64,000 nucleotides of DNA, from the NCBI GenBank assembly GCA_029706075.1, contig JAINUG010000004.1:1466547-1530546 (forward strand), written 5' to 3'. This stretch comes from Aldrovandia affinis (lineage: Eukaryota; Chordata; Actinopteri; Notacanthiformes; Halosauridae). Shown piece after piece: positions 11,741-24,258 of this stretch. Both the position numbers and the translations under genes were made by a program. Below the pieces are notes generated by a model. It was not told where the DNA came from. It was given only the letters and a program-made list of their open reading frames with translations, and did no database searches. The first letter of the stretch is position 1, and each line of letters opens with the position of its first letter.

Positions 11741-14122
11741 CACATATTAGGGGAAAGTTCTTGTCAACATTCAAAGACATTCAAAGTCATTCTCAAAGCC
11801 AAATGGAAATCTAACAGCTTTTCTTTCTTCGGGAAAACGTAAAACTAATTTCAAGCTCTGATTATATGTGCCCCTTAAACAGACGGTGGCTCAGTTAACT
11901 GTTTGATGAAACAGCATGGGGGTGCCCTGCATGTCCATCAGTCTGGAGCCTCTTCACCAAACCCATCGCAGTGACAGAAAGAGACCCCCAAGGCAGGTGA
12001 CGCTCCTACAGGTAACTCTCTCTGTTGTTAAAAAGCTCAGTCCTTCCACACAGAGCATGGCTTACAGCCCTGCAGAGACACCACAGGTGGGGGTGGGGGG
12101 GGCAGGGGCAGGGGTGGGCAGGGAGAGGAGGGGGGGTGAGGGAATGGCATCAGGTCTGAAGGTTGTTGGACTGAATGATAATGGGCTGTGTAACTCCCCA
12201 GAGTGCCGCTGAATGTGAATCACTTTCTGAGATGGTGATTTCACACAAAAGGGCCCCGAATTAGCCTGCTATCACCCGGAGGACCAATGAATGGCTGTTG
12301 AAAGCCTGTCTTTAAGGCTAAAACCCTGCAAATGGCCGTCTCTCTCTCTGTGATGGAAGGAGGTGACAATATGCATTAACTTTTTTAAAAGCAGTATAGC
12401 TGCACTTGAGTAGTTTCCAGGGTTTTTTTGCGAAGATCAAGTGACATTGAAAAAGATGGTCCATTTGTGTGTTCTTTTTTTTCATGAGAGAAAAAATGAG
12501 CAAATGGCCACAATACACAAACCCACCCTGCCCATCCATCCGCTCCCCTCAGTGGCCCGGTAACCTTAGGGTAGATGCCTCTAGTGTAGACAGCTGGAAT
12601 ACTGGAGCGGAGAGAAGAAACAGCTGGCAGTAGAGGGTGATGGGAAGAGTTCGTGCCCACACTTGTTTAAGAGGGGGGGGGTACTGCTGTCTATATGCAT
12701 ATATGCATTTATAATCTGCATAAATGCATAGGTAATGGCATCAAAGCTCCTATCTCCGTTCATAGATAAATAAGGGCTAATTTTGGGCCCTATCCATCAC
12801 GGTCTTACAAACGTTTGCACTAAATTTGTCTCTGCCGACCAGACAAGAACAAGGCCTCTTCCCGAGAATGAGAACGATGCTTTATGAATAATTCCAGATT
12901 TTTTTGTTTTTGTTGTTGTTGTTGTTTGTTTTGTTTTCGAAATGATTCTCCTTAGGGAAGTCCGGCTAATCTTGTTCTGCCTTGTATAATGAGGGTGAGT
13001 GAACGTTCACTGTGAAGAGTGAGACCTCTTTCATTTATTTGGAAGTTATTTACAGCACTCGTTTGATATAGGCCACCCATATACCCCTTCTCTTGTGACA
13101 CAGATAATGACATATCACATATGAACATAGTTATCCTTCAGTTTGCAGCAAAAGCACATTCTTTATTTGAATGAAAAAAGATGGTCTTTTTGGGGGGATA
13201 CATTTATATTAATAAATATAAAAACATTTTTATTATCGTTTTTTTTTGTTTCATTTGTATGTCGCAATATTGTGTGCAATATTGAGCCTCTTGCAACATA
13301 CAGTCCTCTGAGCCGTCCCCGTTCTCTTTCACTCCAGTGAATCTGGAACAAATGAGTTTGGAGCAAGGGGCCTGGTTTCTGGGGAAAGACGAGAACAGAC
13401 TCTGCCTATGGATGAGTTTTTCTTCTTTTTATTTGTTGTTTTTAGAGAGAAAGCACAATTTGCAGAAATCTGCATTTAAATTGCTGAATCACAAGAGAGA
13501 GCCACCTTTTCCATTGGCATGGTTTCAGTATAATGCACGGTGAAATCTTTCAGTTACTCTGCAATCCCCGTAGTCCCTGCTTTAAAACGGGATTTCGTGT
13601 CTCCAAACGGCCTTGGGCACCGGATCGAAGCAGCCTGCTCCTAGACCGTCCAGTCCTGGGCCTCTATCCAGACCCTCTCAATGCATTTACACACCAACAA
13701 AAAGCGCATCGAATCAAAATGTCAACAACATATGTCTCTTTTAAAAATCATCCTAATCAACGTTTCCCAAAATCAAAGCCAGTTCATTAAATATGATAAC
13801 TTTCACCTGTGTACACCTCTGAGTAGAACTCAAACTTTATATACAAATCAGGATGTTTGTTTCTTTGCAGGTAAAGGTCTTTAGACGGACTGCAAGATTC
13901 ATTCAGAATGAATTGCCATTCCAACCTGTTCAGTATGGCTCGTGTCAAGCTTTTGCCTGTAAAACTACCAAATGGAGAAATACCAGAGAGTAGATATGCC
14001 CTTTCGCCTGAACAAAATGCTGACACGTTGATGGAGTAAGTCTCTAGATCTGACACAAGCCATTTTTTTAAAATAAGTGAGTGATACGTGGCGCCGCTGT
14101 GATGCAAGCGATGTGCGACCTT
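11741..14122. other. Unique interval without recognised gene
   Basis: A G-rich tract at 12,086-12,137 contains several runs of three or more G and could form a quadruplex. A T/GTT-rich tract lies at 12,900-12,935. The segment 13,300-13,420 is complex and repeat-free. No exon with convincing splice sites or known domain was found. Confidence 0.4.
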
Positions 14123-14130
14123 CTTGTGAA

Positions 14131-14741
14131 TGTGGTGAGCATTGTGTGAGCTTTGTGTGAGTGTTGTGTGAGTGTTGTGTGAGTGGTGTGTGAGTGTTGT
14201 GTGAGTGTTGTGTGAGTTGTGTGAGTGAGGTTGCGTGTGGGGTGAGTGTGAGTGTTGTGTGAGTGTTGTGTGAGTGTTGTGTGAGCGTGGGGTGAGTGTT
14301 GTGTGAGCGTGGGGGGTGGTGTGAGTGTTGTGTGAGCATTGTGTGAGTGTTGTGTGTGAGTGTTGTGTGAGTGTTGTGTGAGCGTGGGGTGAGTGTTGTG
14401 TGAGCGTGGGGTGAGTGTTGTGTGAGTGTTGTGTGAGTTGTGTGAGTGTTGTGTGAGTGTTGTGTGAGTGGGGTGAGTGTTGTGTGAGTGTTGTGTGAGT
14501 GTTGTGTGAGCGTGGGGTGAGTGTTGTGTGAGTGTTGTGTGAGTGTTGTGTGAGTGTTGTGTGAGTGTTGTGTGAGTGTGGGGTGAGTGTTGTGTGAGTG
14601 TTGTGTGAGTGTTGTGTGAGCGTTGTGTGAGTGTTGTGTGAGTGTTGTGTGAGTGTTGTGTGAGCGTGGGGTGAGCATTGTGTGAGTGTTGTGGGGTGTT
14701 GTGTGAGTGTTGTGTGAGTGTTGTGTGAGCGTGGGGTGAGC
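14131..14741 (+). repeat. 11-bp minisatellite GTGAGTGTTGT with GTGAGCGTGGG variants
   Basis: About 55 tandem units of an 11-bp motif. Most are GTGAGTGTTGT. A second type, GTGAGCGTGGG or GTGAGTGTGGG, is interspersed, often after several copies of the first. Three reverse frames stay open for hundreds of bases and read Asn-Thr-His-Thr-Thr-Leu-Thr-Gln-like repeats. They arise because the 11-bp unit cycles through all phases without a stop, so they are not genes. The plus strand is almost free of C. Confidence 0.95.
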
Positions 14742-15857
14742 AGCATGAAATCACCTAAATGGGCATGAGCCATGAGCCAATCCAGGGGACTTTTCTGCCC
14801 ATACGGGCCAAGGGGAGGGGGGCAGATGAGGGTGGCCGTACCCTGGGGCCTCAGGGGCCCGACGGCCTGGAAGGGGGCAGGTTAGAACAGAGCGTGTTTA
14901 AAGAAGCGCTGCGGGGAGAGTTACGGCAGAAAGCTGCAGGGTTTTTTTTTTATAAATGAGGCGGCGGCTGCAGCGGCTGCTCTAAACTGCCTTCCCGCTC
15001 GGCCGCAGTGACAAAGTGATTAATATTCGCCCGACATTAAGCTAATTTATCACCACCACGTGGGAGCCATGGGGAGGGCCGTCTGTCACATGGAAAGACA
15101 CAAGTGGGGCCCAGGGGGGGGGGGGTTCAGAGAGAAGCAGCTATTACCTCAAGGAATAAATGAAATGATTGTAAAAATGGTGGCGGGTTGAGATTATGCA
15201 AACCGTGTCCTTGTCTTTGGGGTGGAGAGATAAATAGAGAGAAAGGAAGAGAGAGAGAGAGAGAGAGAGATGGTGTCTGAAGGAGGGACATTACAGTTTA
15301 ATTTGTGGATGGGAACACTAAGACTTACACCATGTTCATACATCATGTATTTTGTGCTGTCGGTTTTTGTTTTGAATTGGGTCACTGCAGGTTGGTGCCT
15401 TGCAAGGAGGCCTGCTTGCAGTGCGGGTCTATAATGTGGGTTGTTGTACTATATAAACTATACATGGAAATATTTCTACTCTTATTTATTGTTCTTCCTC
15501 CAGACTGTCTGTGAGCAGCTGAAAGGTGGAGTTGTTTGCCTGCCTGTACCGACCATCCACCTACGGTGAAGGGAATTCTGCAGGAGAGTAGACACAAAAA
15601 TATGCTATTTTCAGTTTGCAAACCAGCAAGAAACCCATAATCACATCACCATGGTGATGGTGCCAGGGCTGACTCTGACTGTCCCACCAGGTGAGCTGTA
15701 ATTGGCTATGGTGTGGTTTTACTCACCTGGATATGAAGTAAAATGCCCTGCTCCGCTAGTGGACCACATAATATAATTTTAAGTGACTTCCAAGAGTGCA
15801 TTGGCTAGAGATCATCTGGCTAGAGCTATCAAACAGTAAGATACAGTCTAATTGTTG
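14742..15857. other. Unique interval with candidate conserved block at 14,990-15,110
   Basis: No exon recognised. The block around 15,005-15,070 (AAAGTGATTAATATTCGCC, then CATTAAGCTAATTTATCACC and ACCACGTGGG) is repeat-free and holds homeodomain-like and E-box-like cores. A (GA)n run lies at 15,245-15,270. Confidence 0.3.
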
Positions 15858-16190
15858 TTAGTGAGTTTTCAGCCTTTTGTGGAAGATAGCTAAAGATTCT
15901 GCCTTTCTGACCAAGTGGGTAAGGGACAAGGGACAAGGGACAAGGGCAGAGAAGAGGCGGGGCCGGAAGGAGTGGCTACCGGGTGTATAGTGAGACGGGA
16001 CAGTCAGCTGGTCAGAGGAGGCTATTCGGAATTTGGGAATGTTGAATATGTGTGGCTGCATTCTGGATAAGTTGTAGTGGGTTGATAGCACAGGCTGGTA
16101 GGCCAGACAGCAGATGTGTAATTACCTAGAGCTGAGAGACCACTTGGGTGAGGAAGGGCCGCATCCTCCTCATGTTGTGGAGGGAGAATC
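15858..16190 (-). mobile_element. L2-clade LINE fragment, C-terminal end of ORF2
   Basis: Minus-strand reading ends RKAESLAIFHKRLKTH, the usual close of L2-type ORF2 proteins. At 16,140-16,190 the DNA matches the segment at 57,808-57,855 of the better preserved L2 copy (GTTGTGGAGGGAGAATC shared), which encodes RFSLHNIRR-type sequence. The region between is frameshifted and contains a triplicated GGGACAA run near 15,924. It is a dead fragment without a recognisable 3' tail. Confidence 0.75.
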
Positions 16191-17577
16191 TGTAATCAGT
16201 AAAACCTGAGTAACAGTGTAAAAACAGGGGCGCCCGGTCACACAGTTGGGTGCTCGTGTGTGCCTTCCAACAATGACAGCAACCCTGGGACTGGACTTCC
16301 ATAAGGAATTCCAGGAATTAGGGTAAAAAAATGGGAATAAGTTCCTATGAAATGTTTGAGCAAATCATAGTATACACATAATGCGCATAATGTACACAAA
16401 TCATACTGCACTTACTGTACTTTTCATTAAAAGTAAATTATTGTACACAGTTTGTCCCCAGCATGTATACCACGTGAGCAAGAAATGTGGTGCAGATATC
16501 TAAAAGCATTCAAATTCTACTAGGGGTTTTCCTACTAGCCCTCTGTTTGGCCTATATTTTCCTCTGTCACTTTAAGAGAAGAATGTCTGAAGTGTTATTG
16601 ACATCAGAAAGGGCCAATTTAAACCGTTACCCATTCCGCAGGATATGATTCAGTCCTTCAGCTGTCTGTTAAATAGAATTTCTGAAATTACATATCCACA
16701 CTCCTCAACCTCACGTGTACAAAATGGGTTAAACAAATACACGCATGTGAGGTGTCTCTTTAAATGTGATAGTGTTGGATTCATCCAACAACCTGAATTG
16801 AAATGCAATTGAACCAATCACTGCCCAGAGTACAAACATATACCCTTCCCTCTGCACTGTGTATAGCAACATGATTGGTACAATGACATGCCCTTCATTC
16901 TGCAAGAAGGTTTCAGTTGGAAATGTGAAGTAAAGCTTTTAGTTTTATGTGGATAATAATCATATTTCCAAATACAACAACCATATGAAGCTTGATGTAT
17001 TGGACATACTGGAAGTGGCTGAAAAGTGCATTGAAGAACATTATTATAAAATATTATTGGACGCTCTGAAGCGTTTGAACATGATGTCCTGAAAGCTGAA
17101 AAGTTATCAGATTTTTGGACGGAAAGATATATGAGATGCGGTGACTGTAGAAATTAGGGGGAAAGTTTATGATGCGGTACAGGGTGTAATGAGGGCTGGG
17201 GGGTTGGGGTGCGGGTACATTTTTTATTGCCCTGAGCTGGAGGAAGAGCTGATCGGGCTAAAACTGGTGTTGTTATCTGTAGGCTAGTTGATGTAAAGGC
17301 TGTGAGTGTGAAATTGCAGCAGGTTTGTCAGATATGATCTTATGCATTATAGATTTGTGACAAGTCATAAGTCTTTGACCGGTCAAACCCTTAGAGGGCC
17401 TGGGATAAAATATAAGGACCAGGCAGGACTGCAGAAAATTGAAAGTTACCCACTAAATGTTTCTATCTGTGCTCAGAGTTCTGAGAATAACTACATTTTC
17501 TAGAAAATATTCACATCCAAACTCCAGCATACCTTTCTTACACGTTTCAGCTCTGCACACACTAATGCAGAGATTAG
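16191..17577. other. Unique interval without recognised gene
   Basis: AT-rich sequence; I see no exon, known repeat or array in it. Confidence 0.4.
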
Positions 17578-17735
17578 TATGTGTGTGCGTGATGTGTGTG
17601 TGTGATGTGTGTTTGTGTGTGTGTGTATCCATGTGTGTGTGTATGTGTGTGTCTGTGAATCTGTGTCTGTGTGCGTGTGTGTGTGATGTTTATGTATGTG
17701 TATGTGTGTGTGTGTGTGCGTGTATGGGCGCATGC
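17578..17735 (+). repeat. Imperfect (TG)n microsatellite
   Basis: TG repeats interrupted by GATG, CC and CTG variants. Cys-Val frames on the plus strand are array artefacts. Confidence 0.93.
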
Positions 17736-19797
17736 GTCCTGTAAATCTGTGGTACTGACAGTTCATCATGGTTTTTGAGGCAGGCTTGACATTTCAGAAG
17801 TGAAAACACCCATTGCTCCTCTTCTCCTTTTCATCCCCAGTCCACAGTACAGTGCTATTTTAGATAAAGAGACATTTCTGCACCTACAACAGTGTCCTTA
17901 AAAGGCTTTTCTCAGCCTCACTAATTGCATTCATAATCCATAATTGTATTAATGCGTTTGCAAACAGTGATAAAGAAGTGTCCTGATACAAGCTTGACAA
18001 AGCCCTGAGATACGCCGATGTTGGTTACATATGCACACAGCATTAGCCAAAATCAGACCGGAGACAGGAGACAGGAAGCTGTCGTTTAGGTGGTCTTAAC
18101 TTTGACAATTTATAAAAAGCCTCTTCATACATCCAGATGAATTTCCAGAAAACTAATCAGAACAAAATTTTACAGTGTTGATACATTTTGTATAGGTTAA
18201 TTAACTGCCAGTTATTCTGCACCTTACCTTCAAATTCAACAGCCCTGCTCCCTCTGTTATTCCTGTTCCTGTTCCTGACCAGTTTTCCTCTGGTCCTGTA
18301 CTCTGAAATATTATTACATATGTGTCATTTAACAGATGCTTTTATTGGATAATAGTAGTGAATGCATATATTTTTCAGTATATGTGCTATTAGTATTAGT
18401 ATTAGTATTATTGCTATTGTTATTATTATTAATAAGCGGATCTCTTATATACATTTTCCTTGTGCTTTGTTTTGCTGCAGTCTGGCCTTGGCAAGGCGTG
18501 ATGGGCAGTGTGCACTGTGGACCAGGCCCCGGTATTGAGATGCAGCTGCATTGCTGTCAGGGGCCTTGAGGCTGAGTGCAGGCAGCAGTAAGTCACCCTC
18601 TGCCACATTCTGCTGCCAGTAAGAAGCCTGTTGCAGGTCTTGGCTCGAGCACGCTAGTGGCACGTCATACAACACTGTCGCGCATGAACTGCGCATTAAA
18701 TTATGATACTCTGTGTTTCTGTAGTTTTAAAATTTATTTATGGAAGTTTGATAAGTGTTGAGGACTCTATCCTAAAAAAGAGAGTGCGAGAGCATGCAAG
18801 CTGTGAGACTGTTATACTGTACACTTATTTCTCTCTCTCTCTCTCTCTCATCACCTATGAAACAGCACATGTATACAGGCATACATTGATACAGGCATAC
18901 AAGCCCACATATGTCAGAGCTGGACCCTCCCTCCATGACCTCTGACCCCCTACATCCTGGAAGCTCATTTGTTTCCACCATACTAACGAGGCATTTAATT
19001 TACTGTCCAGATATTCAACTCTAAGTCATTTCAGTACTTCCACACTCTTGGCCAGGGTTTGTCAGACTCGATCCTGGGAAGCCTCTGTGTATGCAGGTTT
19101 TCATTCCAACCATAATTGCAAATACTGTGATATAATGAGCTGTTAATTGTTTTTAATTACACACTTTTAATGAAGTATGAATCACATTATGTCAGAAACA
19201 GATATTCATGTTACAAAGAATGAATATTCTGTATTCATTTAAGGACTTTTACAGACAACTAATGCTGTCATTTACTGTCACGGACACCTGTTCACTGAAT
19301 CTAGTTTCTAAAGAAAAAGAAAATGGTAATGAGCCAAACTTGTATTGTGTTAAAATCTGTTTAAGCACCAAATCGTTGAACTTAAACAGATGTTTTCAAC
19401 AACCTTATTTAATCAAGGAACGAACCAAAACCCAGTATATATAGGGGTCCCCCAGGACGAACTTTGGCAGCCATTGCGCTAACATAAGTATCCATTGCTG
19501 TGTTCGGAATGGCTTAGTCACAACCCGCATGAATAGTTTCAACAGTAGCACAGAGGGAATTGTCACTGTTCAGCACACAGAGCTCAATATCTGGTCTGTA
19601 AATATAATATCTGTGGCTCTACTTCCAGATACTTCAGGATAGAATACTCTTACTGTGATATTTTGTCATAAATTTCAAATGAGTTACTGAGTGATGAATT
19701 GGCGCTCTACTGTGCTGTTTATAACAGTTGTATAATATTTCACAACGGCACTGAGTGGATGTGAGACTTCATAAAGTACTTTAAACTGAACAATATA
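17736..19797. other. Unique interval with small simple repeats
   Basis: Contains an ATTAGT/TATT short array at 18,386-18,432 and a (CT)n run at 18,831-18,849. No supported exon or transposon was recognised. Confidence 0.4.
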
Positions 19798-20287
19798 CAG
19801 GTAACTGCCAAAATAAAGGAAACACTTGAGTAAATGAATGGTTCTGGAGACTCTGTTATGGTGTGGGGTGCCTTTTTCTGGCATTGTTTAGGTCCACTCA
19901 ACACCTTAGAGGGCAAGGTAAGCACCAATAAACACAAAGCCATTCTGAGTGATCACCTTCATTCTATCGTGAAGCATTTCTATCCTGATGGGAGTGATTT
20001 CCCAATCCACAGGGCACAAGTGGTCACTAAATGGTTTGATGAGCATGCAAATGATGTAAACTATATGCCATGGCCGTCTCAGTCACCAGATCTCAGCCCA
20101 ATTGAACACTTACGGGAGATTCTGGAGTTACGCCTGAGACAGTGTTTTCCACCACCAGGATTTTTTTGTGGAATAATTGTGTTGCATCCCTCCAATAGAG
20201 TTCCAGACATTTGTAAAATCTATGCCAAGGTGCATTGAAGCTGTTCTGGCAGTTCATGGTGTTTCCTTCTTGGTGGTGTTTCCTTGG
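19798..20287 (+). mobile_element. Tc1-like element with C-terminal transposase frame
   Basis: Begins CAGGTAACTGCCAAAATAAA after TA. A plus-strand frame at 19,834-20,150 is the least damaged member of this family here: MVWGAFFW near the start, IHRAQVVTKWFDEHANDV, then WPSQSPDLSPIEHLREILE. The last block is the Tc1 DDE signature with the catalytic Glu of PIEHL. The second catalytic Asp region (normally QDNAPIH) is deleted, reading SDFPIH. The N-terminal domain is absent and the right terminal repeat is lost near 20,287. Inactive. Confidence 0.88.
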
Positions 20288-20351
20288 ATTAAATGATGTA
20301 AATATTTTGAATGCATACTAATCATTCTTCATTTTTATTTTTATTTATAGT

Positions 20352-20726
20352 TTCAAATTTTTCCAGTTTTTCTCCAAATTTAGTTGCCAATTATACCCTC
20401 TATTTATTTCAATTCACCTTCCCCCATGAGACTGCCGTCCATCCTCTGGGTAACGAGCCAATTTTCCCAGGCTGGTAGATCCACCGCCTCTGAGACGGAA
20501 CCCGACCAGGGACATCTTTCCTGCTCCTTGGCGAACTCGTGCTGGCTCACCCTCCCTCCTCCCCCTGGGACAGACAGCCAAATGCCGCTCCCGATCGGGG
20601 CTGATGACCAGGGCCGGTCTGGTAGAGATGAGGGTTTCGAACCACATCCCTGACAGGCAGTGCACACCACACTGGAGCAGCCAAAGTGTGGTTCGTTAGA
20701 CCGCTACGCTATCCACCGCCCCCTCA
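20352..20726 (-). repeat. tRNA-derived SINE, near full length
   Basis: On the minus strand the head reads GGTGGATAGCGTAGCGGTCT (A-box-like) and later GTGGTTCGAAACCCT, a B-box core GGTTCGAAACC. Together these are an RNA polymerase III internal promoter as in tRNA genes. A unique body with GGGAGGGTGAGCCAGCACG follows, then a 3' part with AACTAAATTTGGAGAAAAAC. The copy at 24,259-24,610 (plus) shares the same order of blocks, and 783-870 matches its 3' part. Family name unknown. Confidence 0.8.
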
Positions 20727-21280
20727 TTGTTCATTTTTAATAGTACTGCTATCATATTCCCCTTTCACTGTGCAGGGTTGCTTCATTTTAATAGATTATT
20801 GTGAGCTGTGATGATATTTCAGACCATTTGCAATTAAATTCTGATTAATGAGTGTTTCTTGGTCACATTTGCATTGGGAAGGTATTTAAGCGGCTTGCGA
20901 GTCGACGCGAGGAAAGGGTCATTACCTCAGACGCGCTCGCCAAAACGAGGACGGTAATCTTCCCGCTCGGGCATCAATTCAAGCCTTTCAGAGCCACCAT
21001 GTCCGACAAGCGAGACCTTTTCATTCCGCCGACCAAGCCCTCCCGCTCTGCACAAAGGAAATGTCACCGCTGTGCACGACACCCCCCCACCCCCCTTCTA
21101 ATTGACCTCGCCTTTCCCTGGACGGTGAGGGATTAGCAGAACGGGGACAGAATTGTAAAGCTCATATCTGTGCTGCCAATATGGAGGGCTGAAGGAGGGT
21201 ACACAATTATTTCCAATTGCAAAAAAGCTCTGCAATCCATGAATTCTCAAAAGCCCAATTCCAATCCTACTTATATATAT
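20727..21280. other. Unique CpG-containing interval, candidate regulatory block at 20,880-21,130
   Basis: A 94-codon open frame on the plus strand (20,852-21,136) covers this block but matches nothing I know, and no splice context supports it. The sequence is GC-richer than its surroundings, has several CpGs and no repeat features. Confidence 0.3.
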
Positions 21281-21477
21281 TGTGACAAGGAGGAGGACAA
21301 GAGACGTGGGCGAGTCAATGAAGGCTGTTATGTCATCGGGGCACTAAACTTTAAGTTTAGTTGCCTACCCCCTCCCTGTCATTGTCAACTTCCCCCTAAT
21401 AAAACCAACTTTATATTGCAATGGTGATAAACCATAAAAGACATGTGCGTGGTGTCATCACCCTCCATCTTGCCACA
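21281..21477 (+). repeat. Possible short LTR-like element (TGTGACAAGG...CTTGCCACA)
   Basis: The 197-bp segment begins TGTGACAAG and ends CTTGCCACA, which are inverted with one mismatch in nine, with TG at the start and CA at the end like LTRs. An AATAAAACC polyadenylation-like signal lies in its second half (21,398-21,406). I see no matching target duplication, so the identification stays weak. Confidence 0.35.
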
Positions 21478-21765
21478 CTTAGCAATATCTGGATATTTAT
21501 TAACTAATAAGGAGTTGGGCCAGCATTTGCCTAAAAAACATTGCTTCAGTCCTTCTTCTGTTATACAAGTTTTTAATTGTTTCTAGTGAAATTAGTAAAG
21601 CTAATTAGACATGAATGTGAATACCGATGTAGACTCCTTTTTAATTGCAAAATAGTTTTTCATTTGGTGTTTCCATTATTTTGTCTACCCCTATATATAT
21701 ATAGGCCATTTCCTTGGTTGCATTCATATGCAATATACTTTTATATAACTGGATATTCTTCAAAG

Positions 21766-22034
21766 TAGTTTACATTATTTTCATGCTCATCAAACAATTC
21801 AGTGACCACTTGTTCCCTGTGGACAATGTCATCCTGGAAGAGGCCACTCCCATCAGGATAGAAATGTTTCACCATAGATTGAAGGTTATCACTCAGAATT
21901 TGTATTTATTTATTGGCATTTACCTTGCCCTCCAAGTGGTGGGCCTAAACCATGGCAGGAAAGTGCACCTCACACCATAACAGAGCCACCAGAACCCTTA
22001 TTAACTCAAGTGTTTCCTTTATGTTGGCAGCTAC

Positions 22035-22037
<3 letters not shown>
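21766..22037 (-). mobile_element. Tc1-like element, 5' half, same family as 19,798
   Basis: Minus orientation. The outer terminus is the reverse of CAAGTAGCTGCCAACATAAA at 22,018-22,037. Inside are the reverse of the GTGAGGTGCACTTTCCTGCC block and a CATTTCTATCCTGATGGG block. It stops near 21,766 around the FDEH motif. A long TG array begins directly at the outer terminus. Confidence 0.82.
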
Positions 22038-22117
<80 letters not shown>

Positions 22118-22133
22118 TGTGTTTGTGTGTGTG
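22034..22133 (+). repeat. (TG)n microsatellite
   Basis: Nearly pure TG repeat starting at the end of a Tc1 terminal repeat. TG-rich but imperfect sequence continues from about 22,195 to 22,415. Confidence 0.96.
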
Positions 22134-23585
22134 CGTATATATAATGTAGAGTATTTGTACTCTATGTATAATATACAGCCACTATGATATATGTGTAAAG
22201 ATGTGTTTTGTGTGAGAGGGTGTTTGTGTGGGTGTTCTTTGTGAAAGAGTGTGTGTGGAAAGGTGCATTATATTGTGAGAGTGAGAGTGCGTGTGGGTCT
22301 ATGTCTGTGTGTGTGTGTCCTTTTGTGTGAGAGTGAGTGAGTGTGTTTGTGTTCTTTTGTGTGAGAGTGTATGTGTGCTCTTTTGTGTTTGAGTGAGAGT
22401 GCGTGTGAGTATGCCTTAAAGAGAATAATGTAAAGAAAACTTTTTAAAAACACAATAAAATATTTGAATGGCCGCGAACAAAACATGTTGATGAGAACAG
22501 AGCATACAAGTGCACATGTGACCCAGCGGGGGACCAAGGACGAGTGTGCGGGAAAGAAGAAGTAGCCCCTCATCCCTCATTCATGGTGCGCATGCTGGAA
22601 GAATAAACAGGGCGTCCTTGCTCTCTAAATAAAAAAATTAAAAAAACAGCAATGTTGATGTTGAAACCCACGTGAATTAACCTGTCAGTCAACACATCTA
22701 CCACTGGGAATGGCTAAATTCATCTCAGCCAGAGGACGGCTGGTAATTACGCTCATGTCGGGTTAAATTTTGTAGGTTGTTTTCCATGTAGATTCACAAA
22801 AAAAATAAGATTAGGCCAATTAAAGAAGTGTGTGCATATATTTCTGGTTTTCATTGATTTACTTTGCATGTGAAGGGTCACACTGAGATGCATAATAATT
22901 AAATTATATCAAATAACACAGCTATGAATTAATTTGGAGAATCAAAGAGGGGGTGATCAAAGTGATCTATGATAATTCTCATTTTCATTCCTCAATGCAT
23001 CCAATGTAAAACAAGACATATTTTCCCACAGAAATACATGTGGGAAATGATGTGGTTTTATGACTGGGCAGGGATACAGCTTAAGCTGCAGCAAGTGTGT
23101 GAGGCTTTCAAACGTTCTGCCGATATGATGGAAATGTGGTGCCATTGTTGAAACAGTTTTCGGGGCCTTGCATGTTGGCTGGCCTGGATATCATGAAAGG
23201 CATGAGGCTGTGAGGTGTGACACAGGGGCTCTGCTGTAGCTCACATCTGCAGAGGTTCATCTTCACTGATAGTGTTTGACACACGTGATTTTCGTCTTCC
23301 ATAGAGGAACAGCGGAACACGGGGAACGGGAACTAGCATGCGCATACCACTTTCCCACCACTGATCTCCGGAAGCCGAAAGAAGATTTAACGGCCTACTA
23401 GGATCCCCAATGCCGACCTGATGGACCGACACGTGCAGAAAACCCCCAGGGAAGAGAGATTAGGCAAGCTGACCAAACAGAGCCAGGTGGAACATAAACA
23501 CAGAGATGGGTGGAACAGATACACAGCGAGACAGGTGGGACAGACACTACACATCTCAACTGTGTGTAGTATGCATAATTCAGTG
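22134..23585. other. Imperfect TG-rich stretch then unique sequence
   Basis: The segment 22,195-22,415 holds GTGTGAGAGTG-type degenerate repeats. After that comes unique AT-rich sequence without a supported exon. The block 23,000-23,330 is repeat-free. Confidence 0.4.
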
Positions 23586-23740
23586 GCTCTATGTGGCTCA
23601 GTAGGCAGGGCATGGCGTTGACAACGCTTAGGCTTTGAGTTAAATTCCCATTGGGACCACCTATACTGAAAAATGTATGCATTCAGTACTGTGAGTCGCT
23701 TTGGATAAAAGCATCTGGTAAATGGCGTATGTTATATATG
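23586..23740 (+). repeat. tRNA-derived SINE with L2-type 3' tail
   Basis: The head TGTGGCTCAGTAGGCAGGGC is A-box-like, and GAGTTAAATTCCC is a decayed B box. The 3' end CTGTGAGTCGCTTTGGATAA, then AAGCATCTGGTAAATGGC, is the tail shared with L2-clade LINEs, whose reverse transcriptase is thought to mobilise such SINEs. About 155 bp, short body. Confidence 0.8.
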
Positions 23741-24258
23741 ATCATTATAAACACAGACCTCTACACATCCATAGTTCTCCAAGCCATAATTTGGAGTCAT
23801 TGCTCTGGTTTTCTCAACCTACAATAGATGGGAATCTGGGACTTTCGATTGTTAATAAAATAGAAGTTCACATTTTAAAAACAAAATAACAACCAGCTAC
23901 CATGGGTTAAACAGGGCTTCATTGAACCTACTCCAAACTGCAAAGCCAGTTGTTCAGGGAGAGGGTATGAAGCCCTATCCCCCGCCATTCGTATCAGCAT
24001 TCAGGATCAAACTGAGGAGTTACAGGTCTCAGTCAACAGAGTGCTGGAAAGTCATCAGAACCAATGATAAAACGCTTGTTTTTTCAGTCAGATGAGATAA
24101 ACATCAATGACTAAAGCTACACCGCTGATTCACAGGGAGATGGGTTTGTTTTGTTTCCAGTCTATTGTAAGAAATAGCACAGGGACTACAACAACAGTAA
24201 GTGTGAACCATTTTGCATTTATCCCAGCTTTAAAAATCTATACAAAAATCTAATGTAA
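23741..24258. other. Unique interval without recognised gene
   Basis: AT-rich, no array, no supported exon. Confidence 0.4.

Noticed and set aside
13787-14773. Three overlapping reverse frames of 228-328 codons rich in His, Thr, Asn
   Set aside because: Artefact of the 11-bp minisatellite, which is open in all phases of that strand.
20852-21136. 94-codon open frame in a GC-richer block
   Set aside because: No recognisable domain or splice context; kept only as candidate non-coding block.
22268-22573. 101-codon minus-strand frame with His-Thr-His repeats
   Set aside because: Half of it is imperfect TG array; remainder has no domain.
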